The notes under the pieces were generated by a model. The model saw only the letters and a list, made by a program, of their open reading frames with translations, ran no database searches and was not told the origin of the DNA. Below, piece after piece: positions 8,439-17,911 of a stretch of 64,000 nucleotides of DNA (position 1 is its first letter; each line of letters begins with the position of its first letter). Origin of the DNA: an uncultured Eubacteriales bacterium (GTDB lineage: Bacteria; Bacillota; Clostridia; Peptostreptococcales; Anaerovoracaceae); assembly GCA_902779185.1 (NCBI GenBank), contig CACZAM010000001.1, positions 100,927 through 164,926 of the forward strand. Reading direction: 5' to 3'. A program made the translations under genes and the position numbers.

Positions 8439-11400
8439 ATGTATGACATGCTTTTTTCACCTATGGATATTGGGACTGTGAGAATAAAAAACAGGATAGT
8501 CATGACAGCCGCGGAGTTCAGTCTTGGCGAACCGAGCGGCAAAGTGACACCGAGACTCTCGGATTACTACGAAGAAAGGGCAAAAGGGGGAGTTGGCCTT
8601 ATCATTCCGGGTATCTGCAGAGTCAATGACATGGCCGGAGCTGCAACGTATACCCAGCTTGCCATGAGCCATGATTATCACATCGAGCCTATGCGTGAGA
8701 TGGTGCGGAAGCTCCACAGCCACGGGGCGAAACTGGCCATACAATTGCATCACGCGGGAAGACAGGGCCTGGCGAGTTCGATAAACTCGCTTCCTGCAGT
8801 GATACCCGTAGCTGAGCGTGTGCCGAAGTTCATGGATCTGATGTATAAGTGCACGCCGGTGCTGCTTAACATGGAAGAGAAAGGGATCTGCTTCTCTGTG
8901 CAGGCGCCTTCTGATGAGCCTCTGGCTCCGCATGGGGCGGCGCGCATGCACGCCATGAGCAAAAGGGAGATCCATAAGCTGCAGCAGGATTTCATCGATG
9001 CTGCGGAGCGGTGCAAAAGGGCGGGAGTCGACATCGTTGAACTCCACGGAGCTCACGGATATCTGATCCAGCAGTTTCTGTCGCCTTATACCAACCATAG
9101 GAAGGACGAATACGGCGGCAGTTTTGAGAACCGAATGAGATTCCTTGAGGAAATAGTCAAAGGGATCAAGGAGCGCTGCGGAAAAGACTATCCGCTTATG
9201 GTGCGTCTCACTGTTGATGAGATGATGGAAAGGGTAGGCAAACCGGGCGAAGGCTATGGCCTCGAAACCGGAAAGAAGATCGCCAGAAGGCTTGAAGAGC
9301 TCGGCGTTGATGCCATTAACGTATCCAGCGCAAACTATGACACTTACAACTGCTGGCTCGAGCCTACGACTTATGAGCCGGGCTGGCGCAAGCATCTGGC
9401 AAAGGCGATAAAGGAGGCTGTAAACATCCCGGTTGTAGCCGCCAATGTCATCAGAACTCCGGAGCAGGCTGAGAAGCAGCTCGAGGAAGGGTATCAGGAC
9501 TTTGTGGCATCCGCCAGAGCATTCATCTGCGATCCTCACTGGCCGGAGAAGGCACGGTCAGGACACCCTGAAGACATACAGAGATGCATAGGCTGCCTCA
9601 ATTGCATCAGATCATTCATGACGAATGCGGGTGAGGGCAAGCCGGGCGAATGCGCACTCAACATGAGCATCGCCAACGAAAGCTCTTACTATAACATGCC
9701 TGAAGACGGGCAGGGACGCAAAGTGATAGTCATAGGAGCGGGACCTGCAGGACTCACGGCTGCGAAAACCATGGCCATGAGGGGATTTGACGTCGAACTG
9801 TACGAGAGGTCTGAGAAGGCCGGAGGACAGGTCATAGCAGCATCATCCGGCAGCCACAAGGAGAGACTGTACTGGGCCATTGAAGACCTTATGACTGCTG
9901 CAAAAAAAGAAGGTGCTAAGGTGTTCCCGGGCCGTGAGCTCACTGCGGAGGAAATTAAGGCAAAAGAACCGTACGCAGTCATCTGCGCTACCGGAGGAAC
10001 TCCTCTGAGACCGCGCTCCATTCCGGGTACAGACAGGGAAAATGTCATTGCAGCACCGGATCTGCTGCTCGGGAATGCTTCCATAAAAAACAGCAAGGTC
10101 GTGGTTATAGGTTCCGGCATGACCGGACTTGAAACTACTGAGTTCCTCAACGAACATGGCAACAAGGTTACCGTGGTCGAGATGGCTGATGACATCGCTC
10201 CGGGAGCGTGGTTCCAGCTGGTCGATGATGAGATGGAGAGGATAAGGCCATATGGCACTGTTTTCATGACAAAGACAAAACTCTGCTCCATCGAAGACGG
10301 CGGAGTGACCGTTGAGGACAGAGAGAGCGGAAAACAGCAGAAGCTGTACGCGGATTATGTGGTGCTGGCCATGGGTGTCAGACCTCAGACTGCACTGTCG
10401 GATAAACTGAAAGAACTTGGCGTTAGCAATGTTTACTGCGTAGGTGATGCAGAAAAGAGCGGTACTATCGCTCATGCCTGCCACAGCGCTTACGATACTG
10501 TAATGAAAATAGGAAAGGGGAAAGAAGGGACCGGAGTCAAAGCTGGAAAACCCGGAAGTGCCGGAGTTAAGGAGGCTGAGACAATGGGCGGCATAAGCAA
10601 AATAACAGAACTGGTATACAAAAGGAAGCTTGATGAGATCAGGGATAAGAGCATCCTGATCACCGGTGCTTCCAGCGGAATAGGCAGGGAGGTGCTCGAC
10701 AGACTGGCAGAGCCTTCAAAGAACAACAGGGTTCTTGCGACAAGCAGAACCATAGAAAAGCTGAAGGGTTACGGAAGCAATGTTACTCTGTTCAACAGTG
10801 ATGTCAGCACAAAGGAAGGCGTTGATAAGGTCTTCAAGAAGGCAGAATCCATTTTCGATAAGATAGATATCGTGATCGCAAACGCCGGTGCTCCTTATTA
10901 TGAGAAGTTCGACTATGTTGACTGGGACCGCATCCAGCATATCTTCAACCTCAACACTATTTCACCTATATATACATACACAAAATATCTGGAACACCTG
11001 AACGGAAGGGAAGGACACATCGCATTTACGATTTCTGCCATGGGAGAAATGGCGATCCCGGGATATGCTCTTTATACCGCAACCAAGTTTGCGATGAAGG
11101 GATTCCAGGAAGAAATCAGGCTTGAAGCCCCGAAGAATATCAGGGTGACCGCTGTCTATCCGGTATCGACGGCTACAAACTTCTTCAATGTTGGCGGTAA
11201 CGGCATAGATGTAGGACGTCCGTTCCCTGTACAGAAAGCGGAACTCGTTGCCGACCGCATGATAGACGGGATCGAGAAGGCGAAAAAGCATGTCTATCCG
11301 TGCCGCATCTGGAAACCGTCCAAGCTGCTGATGTCGGTGGTTCCGCAGGTAAAAACTGTCTACTGGGGTATTGAAAAAAACAGACTGAAACGTTTCCTCA

Positions 11401-11444
11401 AAAAGAAGGCTGAACTCGAGAATAAGATCGCAGACAAACTATAG
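8439..11444 (+). CDS. Old-yellow-enzyme-type ene-reductase fused to a short-chain dehydrogenase
   Basis: The start is ATG 8439, eight bases after AGGAGG (8425-8430), giving 1001 residues. Residues 1-380 form an FMN-binding TIM barrel of the 2,4-dienoyl-CoA reductase/BaiCD/BaiH type, with HHAGRQG, HGAHGYLIQQFLSP and a CIGCLNC [4Fe-4S] motif near 388. Residues about 425-690 hold two dinucleotide folds (VIVIGAGPAGLTAA for FAD and VVVIGSGMTGLETTE for NAD(P)H). A linker leads to a full SDR domain (about 735-960) with the cofactor motif ITGASSGIG, NAG, a catalytic Ser and YxxxK (YTATK). OYE parts reduce C=C next to a carbonyl or thioester; the SDR would handle an adjacent ketone or hydroxyl. The fusion suggests substrate channelling. 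First gene of an eight-gene unit. Confidence 0.9.
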   Translation: MYDMLFSPMDIGTVRIKNRIVMTAAEFSLGEPSGKVTPRLSDYYEERAKGGVGLIIPGICRVNDMAGAATYTQLAMSHDYHIEPMREMVRKLHSHGAKLAIQLHHAGRQGLASSINSLPAVIPVAERVPKFMDLMYKCTPVLLNMEEKGICFSVQAPSDEPLAPHGAARMHAMSKREIHKLQQDFIDAAERCKRAGVDIVELHGAHGYLIQQFLSPYTNHRKDEYGGSFENRMRFLEEIVKGIKERCGKDYPLMVRLTVDEMMERVGKPGEGYGLETGKKIARRLEELGVDAINVSSANYDTYNCWLEPTTYEPGWRKHLAKAIKEAVNIPVVAANVIRTPEQAEKQLEEGYQDFVASARAFICDPHWPEKARSGHPEDIQRCIGCLNCIRSFMTNAGEGKPGECALNMSIANESSYYNMPEDGQGRKVIVIGAGPAGLTAAKTMAMRGFDVELYERSEKAGGQVIAASSGSHKERLYWAIEDLMTAAKKEGAKVFPGRELTAEEIKAKEPYAVICATGGTPLRPRSIPGTDRENVIAAPDLLLGNASIKNSKVVVIGSGMTGLETTEFLNEHGNKVTVVEMADDIAPGAWFQLVDDEMERIRPYGTVFMTKTKLCSIEDGGVTVEDRESGKQQKLYADYVVLAMGVRPQTALSDKLKELGVSNVYCVGDAEKSGTIAHACHSAYDTVMKIGKGKEGTGVKAGKPGSAGVKEAETMGGISKITELVYKRKLDEIRDKSILITGASSGIGREVLDRLAEPSKNNRVLATSRTIEKLKGYGSNVTLFNSDVSTKEGVDKVFKKAESIFDKIDIVIANAGAPYYEKFDYVDWDRIQHIFNLNTISPIYTYTKYLEHLNGREGHIAFTISAMGEMAIPGYALYTATKFAMKGFQEEIRLEAPKNIRVTAVYPVSTATNFFNVGGNGIDVGRPFPVQKAELVADRMIDGIEKAKKHVYPCRIWKPSKLLMSVVPQVKTVYWGIEKNRLKRFLKKKAELENKIADKL

Positions 11445-11457
11445 AAAGGAGACTGAC

Positions 11458-12606
11458 ATGGCTAATATTCATGATATTACAAGAGACCAGTGGATGCTCA
11501 GGGGCCCGCTTGCCAGAAAGGGCTATGACTGGTGGTGGCACTCAATGACAGCAGAGAATGCCGAGACCGGTGAACAGAAGCCGTTCTACATCGAATTCTT
11601 CACGTGTAACCCGGCGTGGGCTGAGGACGAGCCTGTGATCGTATGGAACGATCCTGAAAAACAGAAGGCGGGCATACTCCCGTCCTACCTTATGGTCAAT
11701 GCCGGTTTCTGGGGTGATCCTAAGGGACAGCTCCACAGGTTCTTCTCTCTTAAGGACGTTCAGATCCATGCAGACGCTCCTTACAGCATCGTGGCTGATG
11801 ACTGCAAATGCAGCGAAGTACATACTGAAGGACATATCAAAGTTACACCTGAAGAGGCGGAAGCTCATCCTGAGTGGATGTCAGATGCCGGAGAGATCAG
11901 CTGGAAATTCGACATCCGCAAGGAGATTGCATTTCATGTAGGCTATGGTGCAAGCAAGTTCTTCAGAAAGATAAACGCATTCGAAATGTTCTGGCATGCA
12001 GAGGGCATGAAGTCAGCATTCAGGGGCGAGATCATCCTCAACGGAACAAAGTATCTGCTGAAAGAGGAGACATGCAACGGATACTCTGACAAAAACTGGG
12101 GCGGCGATTTCACGAGCCCTTGGGTGTGGCTCTCTTCGAACAATCTGAAGAGCATGATCACCGGAAAGAAGCTCGAGAACAGCGTGTTCAACATCGGAGG
12201 CGGCAGACCGAAGGTGTTCTTCATTGCTCTCAACAGGAAACTGCTTGGAGAGTTCTATTATGAGGGCAAGGATTACGAGTTCAACTTCTCGAAGTTCTGG
12301 ACCCTGTCGCGCACCAAGTTCGACTGCTGGGAGACTGATGACGAGATACACTGGCACGTTCTGCAGACAACTAAGAATGCAAAGCTGGATACTCAGATCA
12401 GATGTTATAAGAAGGATATGCTGAACATAAAGTACGAGGCTCCGACAGGCTACAAGAAGCACAACAGGCTGTGGAACGGCGGCAACGGAACAGGCACTCT
12501 GAAGCTGTACGAGCGTTCGCTGTTCGGCCGTAAGGAGAAGCTGATAGACGAAGTATATGCTGAAGGCATAGGATGCGAATTCGGCGAATACTGCGATCCG
12601 GAATAG
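11458..12606 (+). CDS. Tocopherol-cyclase-like/CrtC-like lipocalin-fold protein
   Basis: A 382-residue protein with no signal peptide, rich in aromatic residues. The CNGYSDKNWG segment near 205, followed by WVWLSSNN, matches the YxxKNWG signature of the tocopherol cyclase family and the related hydroxyneurosporene-hydratase-like beta-barrel proteins. These proteins bind hydrophobic prenyl or steroid-like molecules and, in known cases, add water to or cyclise across a double bond. An anaerobe would not be expected to make tocopherol, so I infer a hydrophobic substrate handled together with the ene-reductase fusion 13 bases upstream. AAAGGAG precedes the ATG. The fold family is likely; the chemistry is unknown. 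Confidence 0.65.
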   Translation: MANIHDITRDQWMLRGPLARKGYDWWWHSMTAENAETGEQKPFYIEFFTCNPAWAEDEPVIVWNDPEKQKAGILPSYLMVNAGFWGDPKGQLHRFFSLKDVQIHADAPYSIVADDCKCSEVHTEGHIKVTPEEAEAHPEWMSDAGEISWKFDIRKEIAFHVGYGASKFFRKINAFEMFWHAEGMKSAFRGEIILNGTKYLLKEETCNGYSDKNWGGDFTSPWVWLSSNNLKSMITGKKLENSVFNIGGGRPKVFFIALNRKLLGEFYYEGKDYEFNFSKFWTLSRTKFDCWETDDEIHWHVLQTTKNAKLDTQIRCYKKDMLNIKYEAPTGYKKHNRLWNGGNGTGTLKLYERSLFGRKEKLIDEVYAEGIGCEFGEYCDPE

Positions 12607-12632
12607 AGAAAACATTTCAGGGGGATCAGAGA

Positions 12633-13850
12633 GTGATTTCATTGACATCAGGAATATACAGTGCATATTGCAGAGGCTTTCAGTGCGCAATCAAAATAGC
12701 AGACTATTTCCTTGGCTACCGCATGCCTGAATACATTTTCGGAAGGGGATTTGTTGAAAGGCTGCCGCAGCTTCTGAAGGATAAAGATGCAGGCAAAGTG
12801 CTGTTTGTAACGGATCCGGGCCTGATAAAGATCGGACTGGCAGGCCGTGTTGAAGAGTCTCTTAAAAAGGGCAGAATAGATTATGTGATGTTCTCAGATG
12901 TTGAGCCTAATCCTACGAGCGATAATGTTGAAGCGGGATACAGGGTTTTCAGAGAAAACGGGTGTAAGTCTATAGTTGCGCTGGGAGGAGGATCCCCTAT
13001 GGACTGTTCTAAGGGAATCTGTGCCAAGTCGGTGCATCCGAAAAAGAGCATAACCCGGCTTCAGGGCATCCTGAGAGTACACAGAAGAATTCCTGCTATA
13101 TTCGCTATACCTACGATGTCAGGAACAGGTTCGGAAACAACAGTTGCGGCAGTGATCACAGACTCGAAGACGCGCCGCAAGGCGTCGATCAACGATCCGT
13201 GCCTCATTCCGAGGTATGCGGTACTTGATCCTGAACTGACAGCGGGGATACCGCCTTTCCTTACCGGAGCCACGGGTATGGACGCCCTGTGCCACGCTGT
13301 TGAAGCTTACACTAACCACTGGTATAACACTAAACTCGAAAACCTCCTGTGCATAAATGCTGTCAGGCTGATTTACGATAATCTGTATAAAGCCTATAAA
13401 GACGGCTCAGACATGATTGCCAGGGAAAACATGCAGATCGCGGCATTCTATGCCGGCAGGGCCTTCACAAGAGGCTGCGTAGGATACGTACATGCCATTG
13501 GGCATACGCTTGGCGGGCTTTACGGAGTACATCACGGCAAGGCCATGGCCATACTGCTTCCGCATGTGATGAGGGCGTACGGTCCGGCAGTCCATAAGCG
13601 GCTGGCGGAGCTTGCCGGTGCATGCGGCATGCAGGGAAGAGATGATGCCGAAAAGGCTGAGAAATTCATTTCATGGATAGAAGACATGAACAGGAAGATG
13701 GATATCCCCGAAAAACTTGATATGATCAAGGATGAGGATGTGGACCAGATAATCAGATGGGCGATGAAAGAGGCTAATCCGCTTTATCCTACGCCTGTGC
13801 TCTGGGGATATGACGATCTTAAGACATTTATTGATTCCGTAAGGGAATAA
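12633..13850 (+). CDS. Iron-containing alcohol dehydrogenase
   Basis: The GTG at 12633 has GGGGGA upstream; an earlier in-frame ATG at 12573 lies inside the previous gene and is less likely. The 405-residue product is a group III alcohol dehydrogenase: GGGSPMDCSKG (NAD(P)-binding, near 120), the PTMSGTGSE block, and metal ligands in GMDALCHAVEAY (Asp and His) with HAIGHTLGGLYGVHHG (two His). It interconverts an alcohol and an aldehyde or ketone with NAD(P)H in the cytosol. With an AOR encoded downstream, alcohol to aldehyde to acid conversion is a natural reading. About 30 extra residues precede the usual start of the fold. Confidence 0.9.
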   Translation: MISLTSGIYSAYCRGFQCAIKIADYFLGYRMPEYIFGRGFVERLPQLLKDKDAGKVLFVTDPGLIKIGLAGRVEESLKKGRIDYVMFSDVEPNPTSDNVEAGYRVFRENGCKSIVALGGGSPMDCSKGICAKSVHPKKSITRLQGILRVHRRIPAIFAIPTMSGTGSETTVAAVITDSKTRRKASINDPCLIPRYAVLDPELTAGIPPFLTGATGMDALCHAVEAYTNHWYNTKLENLLCINAVRLIYDNLYKAYKDGSDMIARENMQIAAFYAGRAFTRGCVGYVHAIGHTLGGLYGVHHGKAMAILLPHVMRAYGPAVHKRLAELAGACGMQGRDDAEKAEKFISWIEDMNRKMDIPEKLDMIKDEDVDQIIRWAMKEANPLYPTPVLWGYDDLKTFIDSVRE

Positions 13851-13862
13851 GGAGGTGCATAA

Positions 13863-15440
13863 GTGAAGACGCTGTTCAAAGGCGGTTTGATATATGATGG
13901 TACCGGCAGAAGACCTTATGCCGGCGATGTCCTTATCGAGGACGACCGCATAGTTAAGGTAGCTGAAAATGTCGAAGAGAAAGCTGACAAAGTGATAGAT
14001 GTCAGCGGGTATCAGATCTGCCCGGGCCTTATAGACGCGCATTCGCACAACGATTTCTTCTATGACAGGGAAGACTCAGAGAAGTTCTACAAGCCCTTCA
14101 TAGAGCAGGGCATAACGACGCAGATCACGGGAAACTGCAGCTTCTCGCCGTTCGGAGTCGATGAGGATACGCCTTTCAGGGACAAGATCGGCGGAGGTCT
14201 GTTTGACACGATGCATCCGTGCAGCTTTGCGGAGTTCAAAAGGAGAGCAAAGGGCAATCTGTTTGTGAATCTGGTGCCTCTGATCGGCCAGGGCTCGGTA
14301 AGAGCGGGCATGACCGGATATGATCCGTCGCCGTATACCGAAGAGCAGATCGAAAAAGAACTTGCTCACGTGCGCGAGGCTATGGAAGGCGGCGCATTCG
14401 GAGGCTCACTTGGCTTCATGTATGAGCCGGACAGGTACGCAAAAGAAGACGAGATCATCGCCTTTGCAAAGGAAATCGCAAAATACGACGGCATCGTTAC
14501 TATACATCCAAGAGCATGCTCTATAATCAGCGCGGACTATCCGCTGATCACAAAGAAGTCCCATCTTGAAATGGGTCTCGATGAGGCAGTGGACATAATG
14601 CATAAATCCGGATGCAGGCTGGAGTACAGCCATCTGATCTTCACAGGTCAGAGAAGCTGGAAACTTCTCGATAAGATGCTTTCCACATTCCACCGTGAAC
14701 ACTATACGGGCAATCCGATAGCATTCGATAACTATGCATTCCACTACGGAGCGTCGGTCATAACCGTGGTATTCCCGGAGTGGTATGCGCAGCTCAGCAA
14801 AGAGGAAGCTGCAAAGCCGGTAAACCGCCGCAAACTGGAGCTTACAATACTGATGTATCGTAAGGTTTTAGGTATTGACTGGGATGACATGGTTATAGCA
14901 TACATATCCGATGATCATCCTGAGTATGAGGGCAGGACTATTCCGCAGATCGCAGAGGAAGAAGGTGCATCTGAGCTGGATACATACCTGAAGCTGGTAG
15001 AACTCTCGGACCGCGCGGGAAGCATCTATCTCGGCAAGTACTATAACGATGAGATAGTCCACCGGCTCATGAATGATGAGCTTTCGGTATTTATGACAGA
15101 TGCCTGGGTGGAGGAGAAGGGCCTGCAGAACATAGCGGCATTCCAGACATTCCCGCAGTTCTTCATACTTGCGCAGAAGTATGGTATTCCAATTGAAAAG
15201 ATCGTACGCAAGATGACCGGCAAGACAGCCGACAGATATAAGATACCTGAGCGGGGCTACCTGAAGGAAGGATACAAGGCAGACATCACTGTCATCGACC
15301 TGGACAGCATGAAAGTCGATGAGTCGAAGCCTGACTTCCGCCCGGAAGGTATCGTGCATGTATATGTTAACGGACACCCTGTACTGCAGGACGGCAAATA
15401 TGCCGGAGGCAGAGCAGGAGTGGTAGTGCTGAAAAAATAG
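13863..15440 (+). CDS. D-aminoacylase-like amidohydrolase
   Basis: A 525-residue metal-dependent hydrolase starting at GTG 13863 behind GGAGGTG. The N-terminal beta domain (KGGLIYDGTG) leads to HSHND with the HxH metal site near 61, then the ITGNCSFSPFG element characteristic of N-acyl-D-amino-acid deacylases, SHLIFTGQRSW and the MTDAW aspartate. The usual second-half HPR motif of D-aminoacylases is not seen (AFQTFPQFF lies in its place) and the THMR-type element reads HPRAC, so substrate binding has diverged. Chemistry is probably hydrolysis of an amide or cyclic amide. It is embedded between an alcohol dehydrogenase and AOR1 with gaps of 12 and 19 bases. Confidence 0.82.
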   Translation: MKTLFKGGLIYDGTGRRPYAGDVLIEDDRIVKVAENVEEKADKVIDVSGYQICPGLIDAHSHNDFFYDREDSEKFYKPFIEQGITTQITGNCSFSPFGVDEDTPFRDKIGGGLFDTMHPCSFAEFKRRAKGNLFVNLVPLIGQGSVRAGMTGYDPSPYTEEQIEKELAHVREAMEGGAFGGSLGFMYEPDRYAKEDEIIAFAKEIAKYDGIVTIHPRACSIISADYPLITKKSHLEMGLDEAVDIMHKSGCRLEYSHLIFTGQRSWKLLDKMLSTFHREHYTGNPIAFDNYAFHYGASVITVVFPEWYAQLSKEEAAKPVNRRKLELTILMYRKVLGIDWDDMVIAYISDDHPEYEGRTIPQIAEEEGASELDTYLKLVELSDRAGSIYLGKYYNDEIVHRLMNDELSVFMTDAWVEEKGLQNIAAFQTFPQFFILAQKYGIPIEKIVRKMTGKTADRYKIPERGYLKEGYKADITVIDLDSMKVDESKPDFRPEGIVHVYVNGHPVLQDGKYAGGRAGVVVLKK

Positions 15441-15459
15441 AGTTATTGGGAGAGTATTT

Positions 15460-17436
15460 ATGAAATCATGTACGGGAAAGATCCTGAAGGTCGATCTGAC
15501 CGCCGGGACCACAGCAGAGGAGAAGATACCTGACGAAGTCTATGAGGCTGTGCTTTCGGGCAAGGGCCTTGGCGCGTGGTATCTGTATAAGAACATCCCG
15601 GCAGGGGCTGATCCTCTCGGCCCTGATAACATACTGGGCTTCTGCTCGGGCGCTCTGACAGGAACCGGGGCATTCATGACGGGCAGATTTACCGTAGTCT
15701 GCAAAAGTCCTCTTACCGGAGGCTGGGGAGACTCAAACTGCGGCGGAGTATTTTCTCCTGCAATAAAGCAGTGCGGTTATGACGCGATATTCATAAGCGG
15801 CATTTCTGAAAAGCCGGTCTACCTGTATTGCGACAACAAAGGGGCTGAGATACGCGATGCTTCGGCTTACTGGGGCCTCGATGCTGTTGAAGCAGAGAAT
15901 AAGCTTCTGGAGGACAACTCCGGCGGAAAGATACCTCGCATAGCTGTAATAGGGCAGGCGGGGGAGAATCTGTCTCTTATTTCCGGTATATGCAATGAAG
16001 GCGGCAGGATAGCCGGCAGAAGCGGCGTAGGCGCCGTAATGGGCAGCAAGAAGCTGAAGGCAGTTGTTCTGGCCGGCAGCAGACCGATGCCGTGCGCGGA
16101 TCCTGAAGCAGTAAAGGCATTATCAAAGGAACTTGGCCGTAAGATCAATAAAATGTGGATCCCTAAAGGCTTAGGCGGCGGCATCAGCCTTATGGGAATA
16201 AGCATGGGAAAGAGCCCGTTTGTTCTTCCTCTGGACGGATCGATGACAGCGTACCTGTTCCGTGAATGGGGAACGCCTTCCAATACACCGCTTGCCATTA
16301 CGAGTGGTGACGGACCTCTCAAAAACTGGGGAGCGGGCCCTTCGGAAGTAAAGGGCATGCGCCTGGCGATGGACTATAATCCGGAGAAGATCAATAAGAT
16401 AGAAGAAACTAAGTATCACTGCTATTCATGTCCGCTCGGATGCGGAGGAAGGCTTGACATAAGCGATATAGGTTACAGCGAATACTATGAGACCCACAAG
16501 CCGGAGTACGAGACTCTGCAGGCTTTCGGTCCTCTGTGTGTCAACAGGGATCTTGATTCGGTGCTGTACATGAATGAGATACTCAACAGGGCTGGAATGG
16601 ACTCCATATCTGCCGGAAACACCGTTGCTTGGGCAATAGAGTGTTATGAAAACGGCATACTCACGAAAGAACAGACTGACGGCCTTGAGCTCACCTGGGG
16701 CAATTATGACGCGGAGATCGAGCTCCTGCGCAAAATGATAAGCAGGGAAGGATTCGGCAGCGATCTTGCCGATGGTGTAAAGAGAGCTTCGGAGAAATAC
16801 GGCGGAAAGGAATACGCCATGCATGTAGGAGGCCAGGAGCCGGGCATGCACGATACGCGCAACGACCCGCAGCTGGGCATCCACATGGTTGCAGAACCTG
16901 CGCCGGGTAAGCATACCATCGGCATGTCGGTGCAGTACGGAGCAATGTCGCTATGCGATATATGCAGCTGGGCTCCTCCTGCAAGTCTCCATCCGAAGTC
17001 AAATGATATTGAGCCGAACGAAACGATCGCCCTTATATCTAAGGCGAATGCCTGCTACTCAATGCTGTTTGACGGCATTGGCGGGTGCTATTACGCGGAA
17101 ATGATGGGCGTGCACATGTACAAGGCGATCGAGTACATAAACGCCGCTGCCGGCTGGGATTACGACGGCGATCACTATATGGAGATCGGCGCCCGTATCC
17201 AGACGATCAGGCAGATGTTCAATGTAAAGCACGGGTACGAACCTGCTGACGTAAAGCTTCCGAAGCGCATGCAGGGCATGCCGCCTCTGAAGACGGGGCC
17301 TCTCAAGGGAGTCACCCTCAAAAACGAGGAACAGGTCGCCATGCACTGGAAAGCGTTCGGATGGGATGAAAAAACAGGACATCCGCTTCCTGAGACGATC
17401 GAATCCCTCGGCATAAACAGATTGATGGAGGTGTGA
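15460..17436 (+). CDS. Tungsten-type aldehyde:ferredoxin oxidoreductase, AOR1
   Basis: A 658-residue cytoplasmic enzyme of the AOR family, oxidising aldehydes to carboxylates with a bis-pyranopterin tungsten (or molybdenum) centre. It shows the N-terminal pterin-binding domain (TGTGAFMTGRFTVVCKSPLTGGWGDSN, given here as the positions near 65-92), the cluster motif CYSCPLGCGG near 320, and DGIGGC near 540 carrying the fourth cysteine ligand with the DxxGxC pterin-proton motif. It is longer than the typical 600 residues, with a loop containing CDICSWAPPAS near 502. A ferredoxin gene follows after one base and a ThiS/MoaD-like gene overlaps that one. The natural aldehyde is unknown and may come from the upstream dehydrogenase. 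Confidence 0.93.
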   Translation: MKSCTGKILKVDLTAGTTAEEKIPDEVYEAVLSGKGLGAWYLYKNIPAGADPLGPDNILGFCSGALTGTGAFMTGRFTVVCKSPLTGGWGDSNCGGVFSPAIKQCGYDAIFISGISEKPVYLYCDNKGAEIRDASAYWGLDAVEAENKLLEDNSGGKIPRIAVIGQAGENLSLISGICNEGGRIAGRSGVGAVMGSKKLKAVVLAGSRPMPCADPEAVKALSKELGRKINKMWIPKGLGGGISLMGISMGKSPFVLPLDGSMTAYLFREWGTPSNTPLAITSGDGPLKNWGAGPSEVKGMRLAMDYNPEKINKIEETKYHCYSCPLGCGGRLDISDIGYSEYYETHKPEYETLQAFGPLCVNRDLDSVLYMNEILNRAGMDSISAGNTVAWAIECYENGILTKEQTDGLELTWGNYDAEIELLRKMISREGFGSDLADGVKRASEKYGGKEYAMHVGGQEPGMHDTRNDPQLGIHMVAEPAPGKHTIGMSVQYGAMSLCDICSWAPPASLHPKSNDIEPNETIALISKANACYSMLFDGIGGCYYAEMMGVHMYKAIEYINAAAGWDYDGDHYMEIGARIQTIRQMFNVKHGYEPADVKLPKRMQGMPPLKTGPLKGVTLKNEEQVAMHWKAFGWDEKTGHPLPETIESLGINRLMEV

Positions 17437-17437
17437 A

Positions 17438-17665
17438 ATGGCATTCAAAAAAACACCTGATTTTCATTATGAAAACTGCGTCAGCTGCAGCATCTGCGTG
17501 CAGGCATGCCCTGTCGGAGCCCTCGATCTGACACGAAAGGGAAAGAGCGGGAGATACCGAAATCTTTTCCCTGAGCTTGTAAATGACAGCTGCATAGGCT
17601 GCGGTCTCTGCGCAAAAAGTTGTCCTATGGAATGCATAATGATGGTGATCCCTTATGAAGGTTAA
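17438..17665 (+). CDS. Ferredoxin, two [4Fe-4S] clusters
   Basis: A 75-residue ferredoxin with two CxxCxxCxxxCP motifs (CVSCSICVQACP near 14-25 and CIGCGLCAKSCP near 50-61), separated by a basic loop. It begins one base after the AOR1 stop and its end overlaps the next gene by 11 bases. It is probably the electron-accepting subunit or partner of AOR1. GGAGGTG overlaps the end of the AOR gene as its ribosome site. Confidence 0.92.
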   Translation: MAFKKTPDFHYENCVSCSICVQACPVGALDLTRKGKSGRYRNLFPELVNDSCIGCGLCAKSCPMECIMMVIPYEG

Positions 17666-17888
17666 GATCTTTCCGCCGCGTGGATGCGACAGGAGCGCAC
17701 TGGATGAAAGATCCTGGGCTGATATTCCGGAAGGCAGCACGGTAGGTGATGTTCTGAAAATCATAAAATGCAGTCCTGTCAGGGCGAAGCTGCTTCTTGT
17801 AAGCGTCAACGGAGAGCATGTAAAACTCGGTCATGTGCTTAAAGAAGGAGATGTGGTCGGATTTTTCACGCTTGTCTCAGGAGGTTAA
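17655..17888 (+). CDS. ThiS/MoaD-like ubiquitin-fold protein
   Basis: A 77-residue beta-grasp protein ending in Ser-Gly-Gly, the C-terminal Gly-Gly that E1-like enzymes adenylate and thiocarboxylate. Features are the initial KVKIFPP strand, PEGSTVGDVLKII, LLVSVNGEHV and EGDVVGFF. MoaD proteins carry sulfur for molybdopterin synthase (with MoaE) or other sulfur transfers. MoaD-like proteins are frequently encoded beside AORs, so a role in AOR1 pterin supply or as a small subunit is plausible. It overlaps the ferredoxin gene, pointing to translational coupling. Confidence 0.82.
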   Translation: MKVKIFPPRGCDRSALDERSWADIPEGSTVGDVLKIIKCSPVRAKLLLVSVNGEHVKLGHVLKEGDVVGFFTLVSGG

Positions 17889-17911
17889 CGAAAGGTCGGA
17901 GTATATATATT

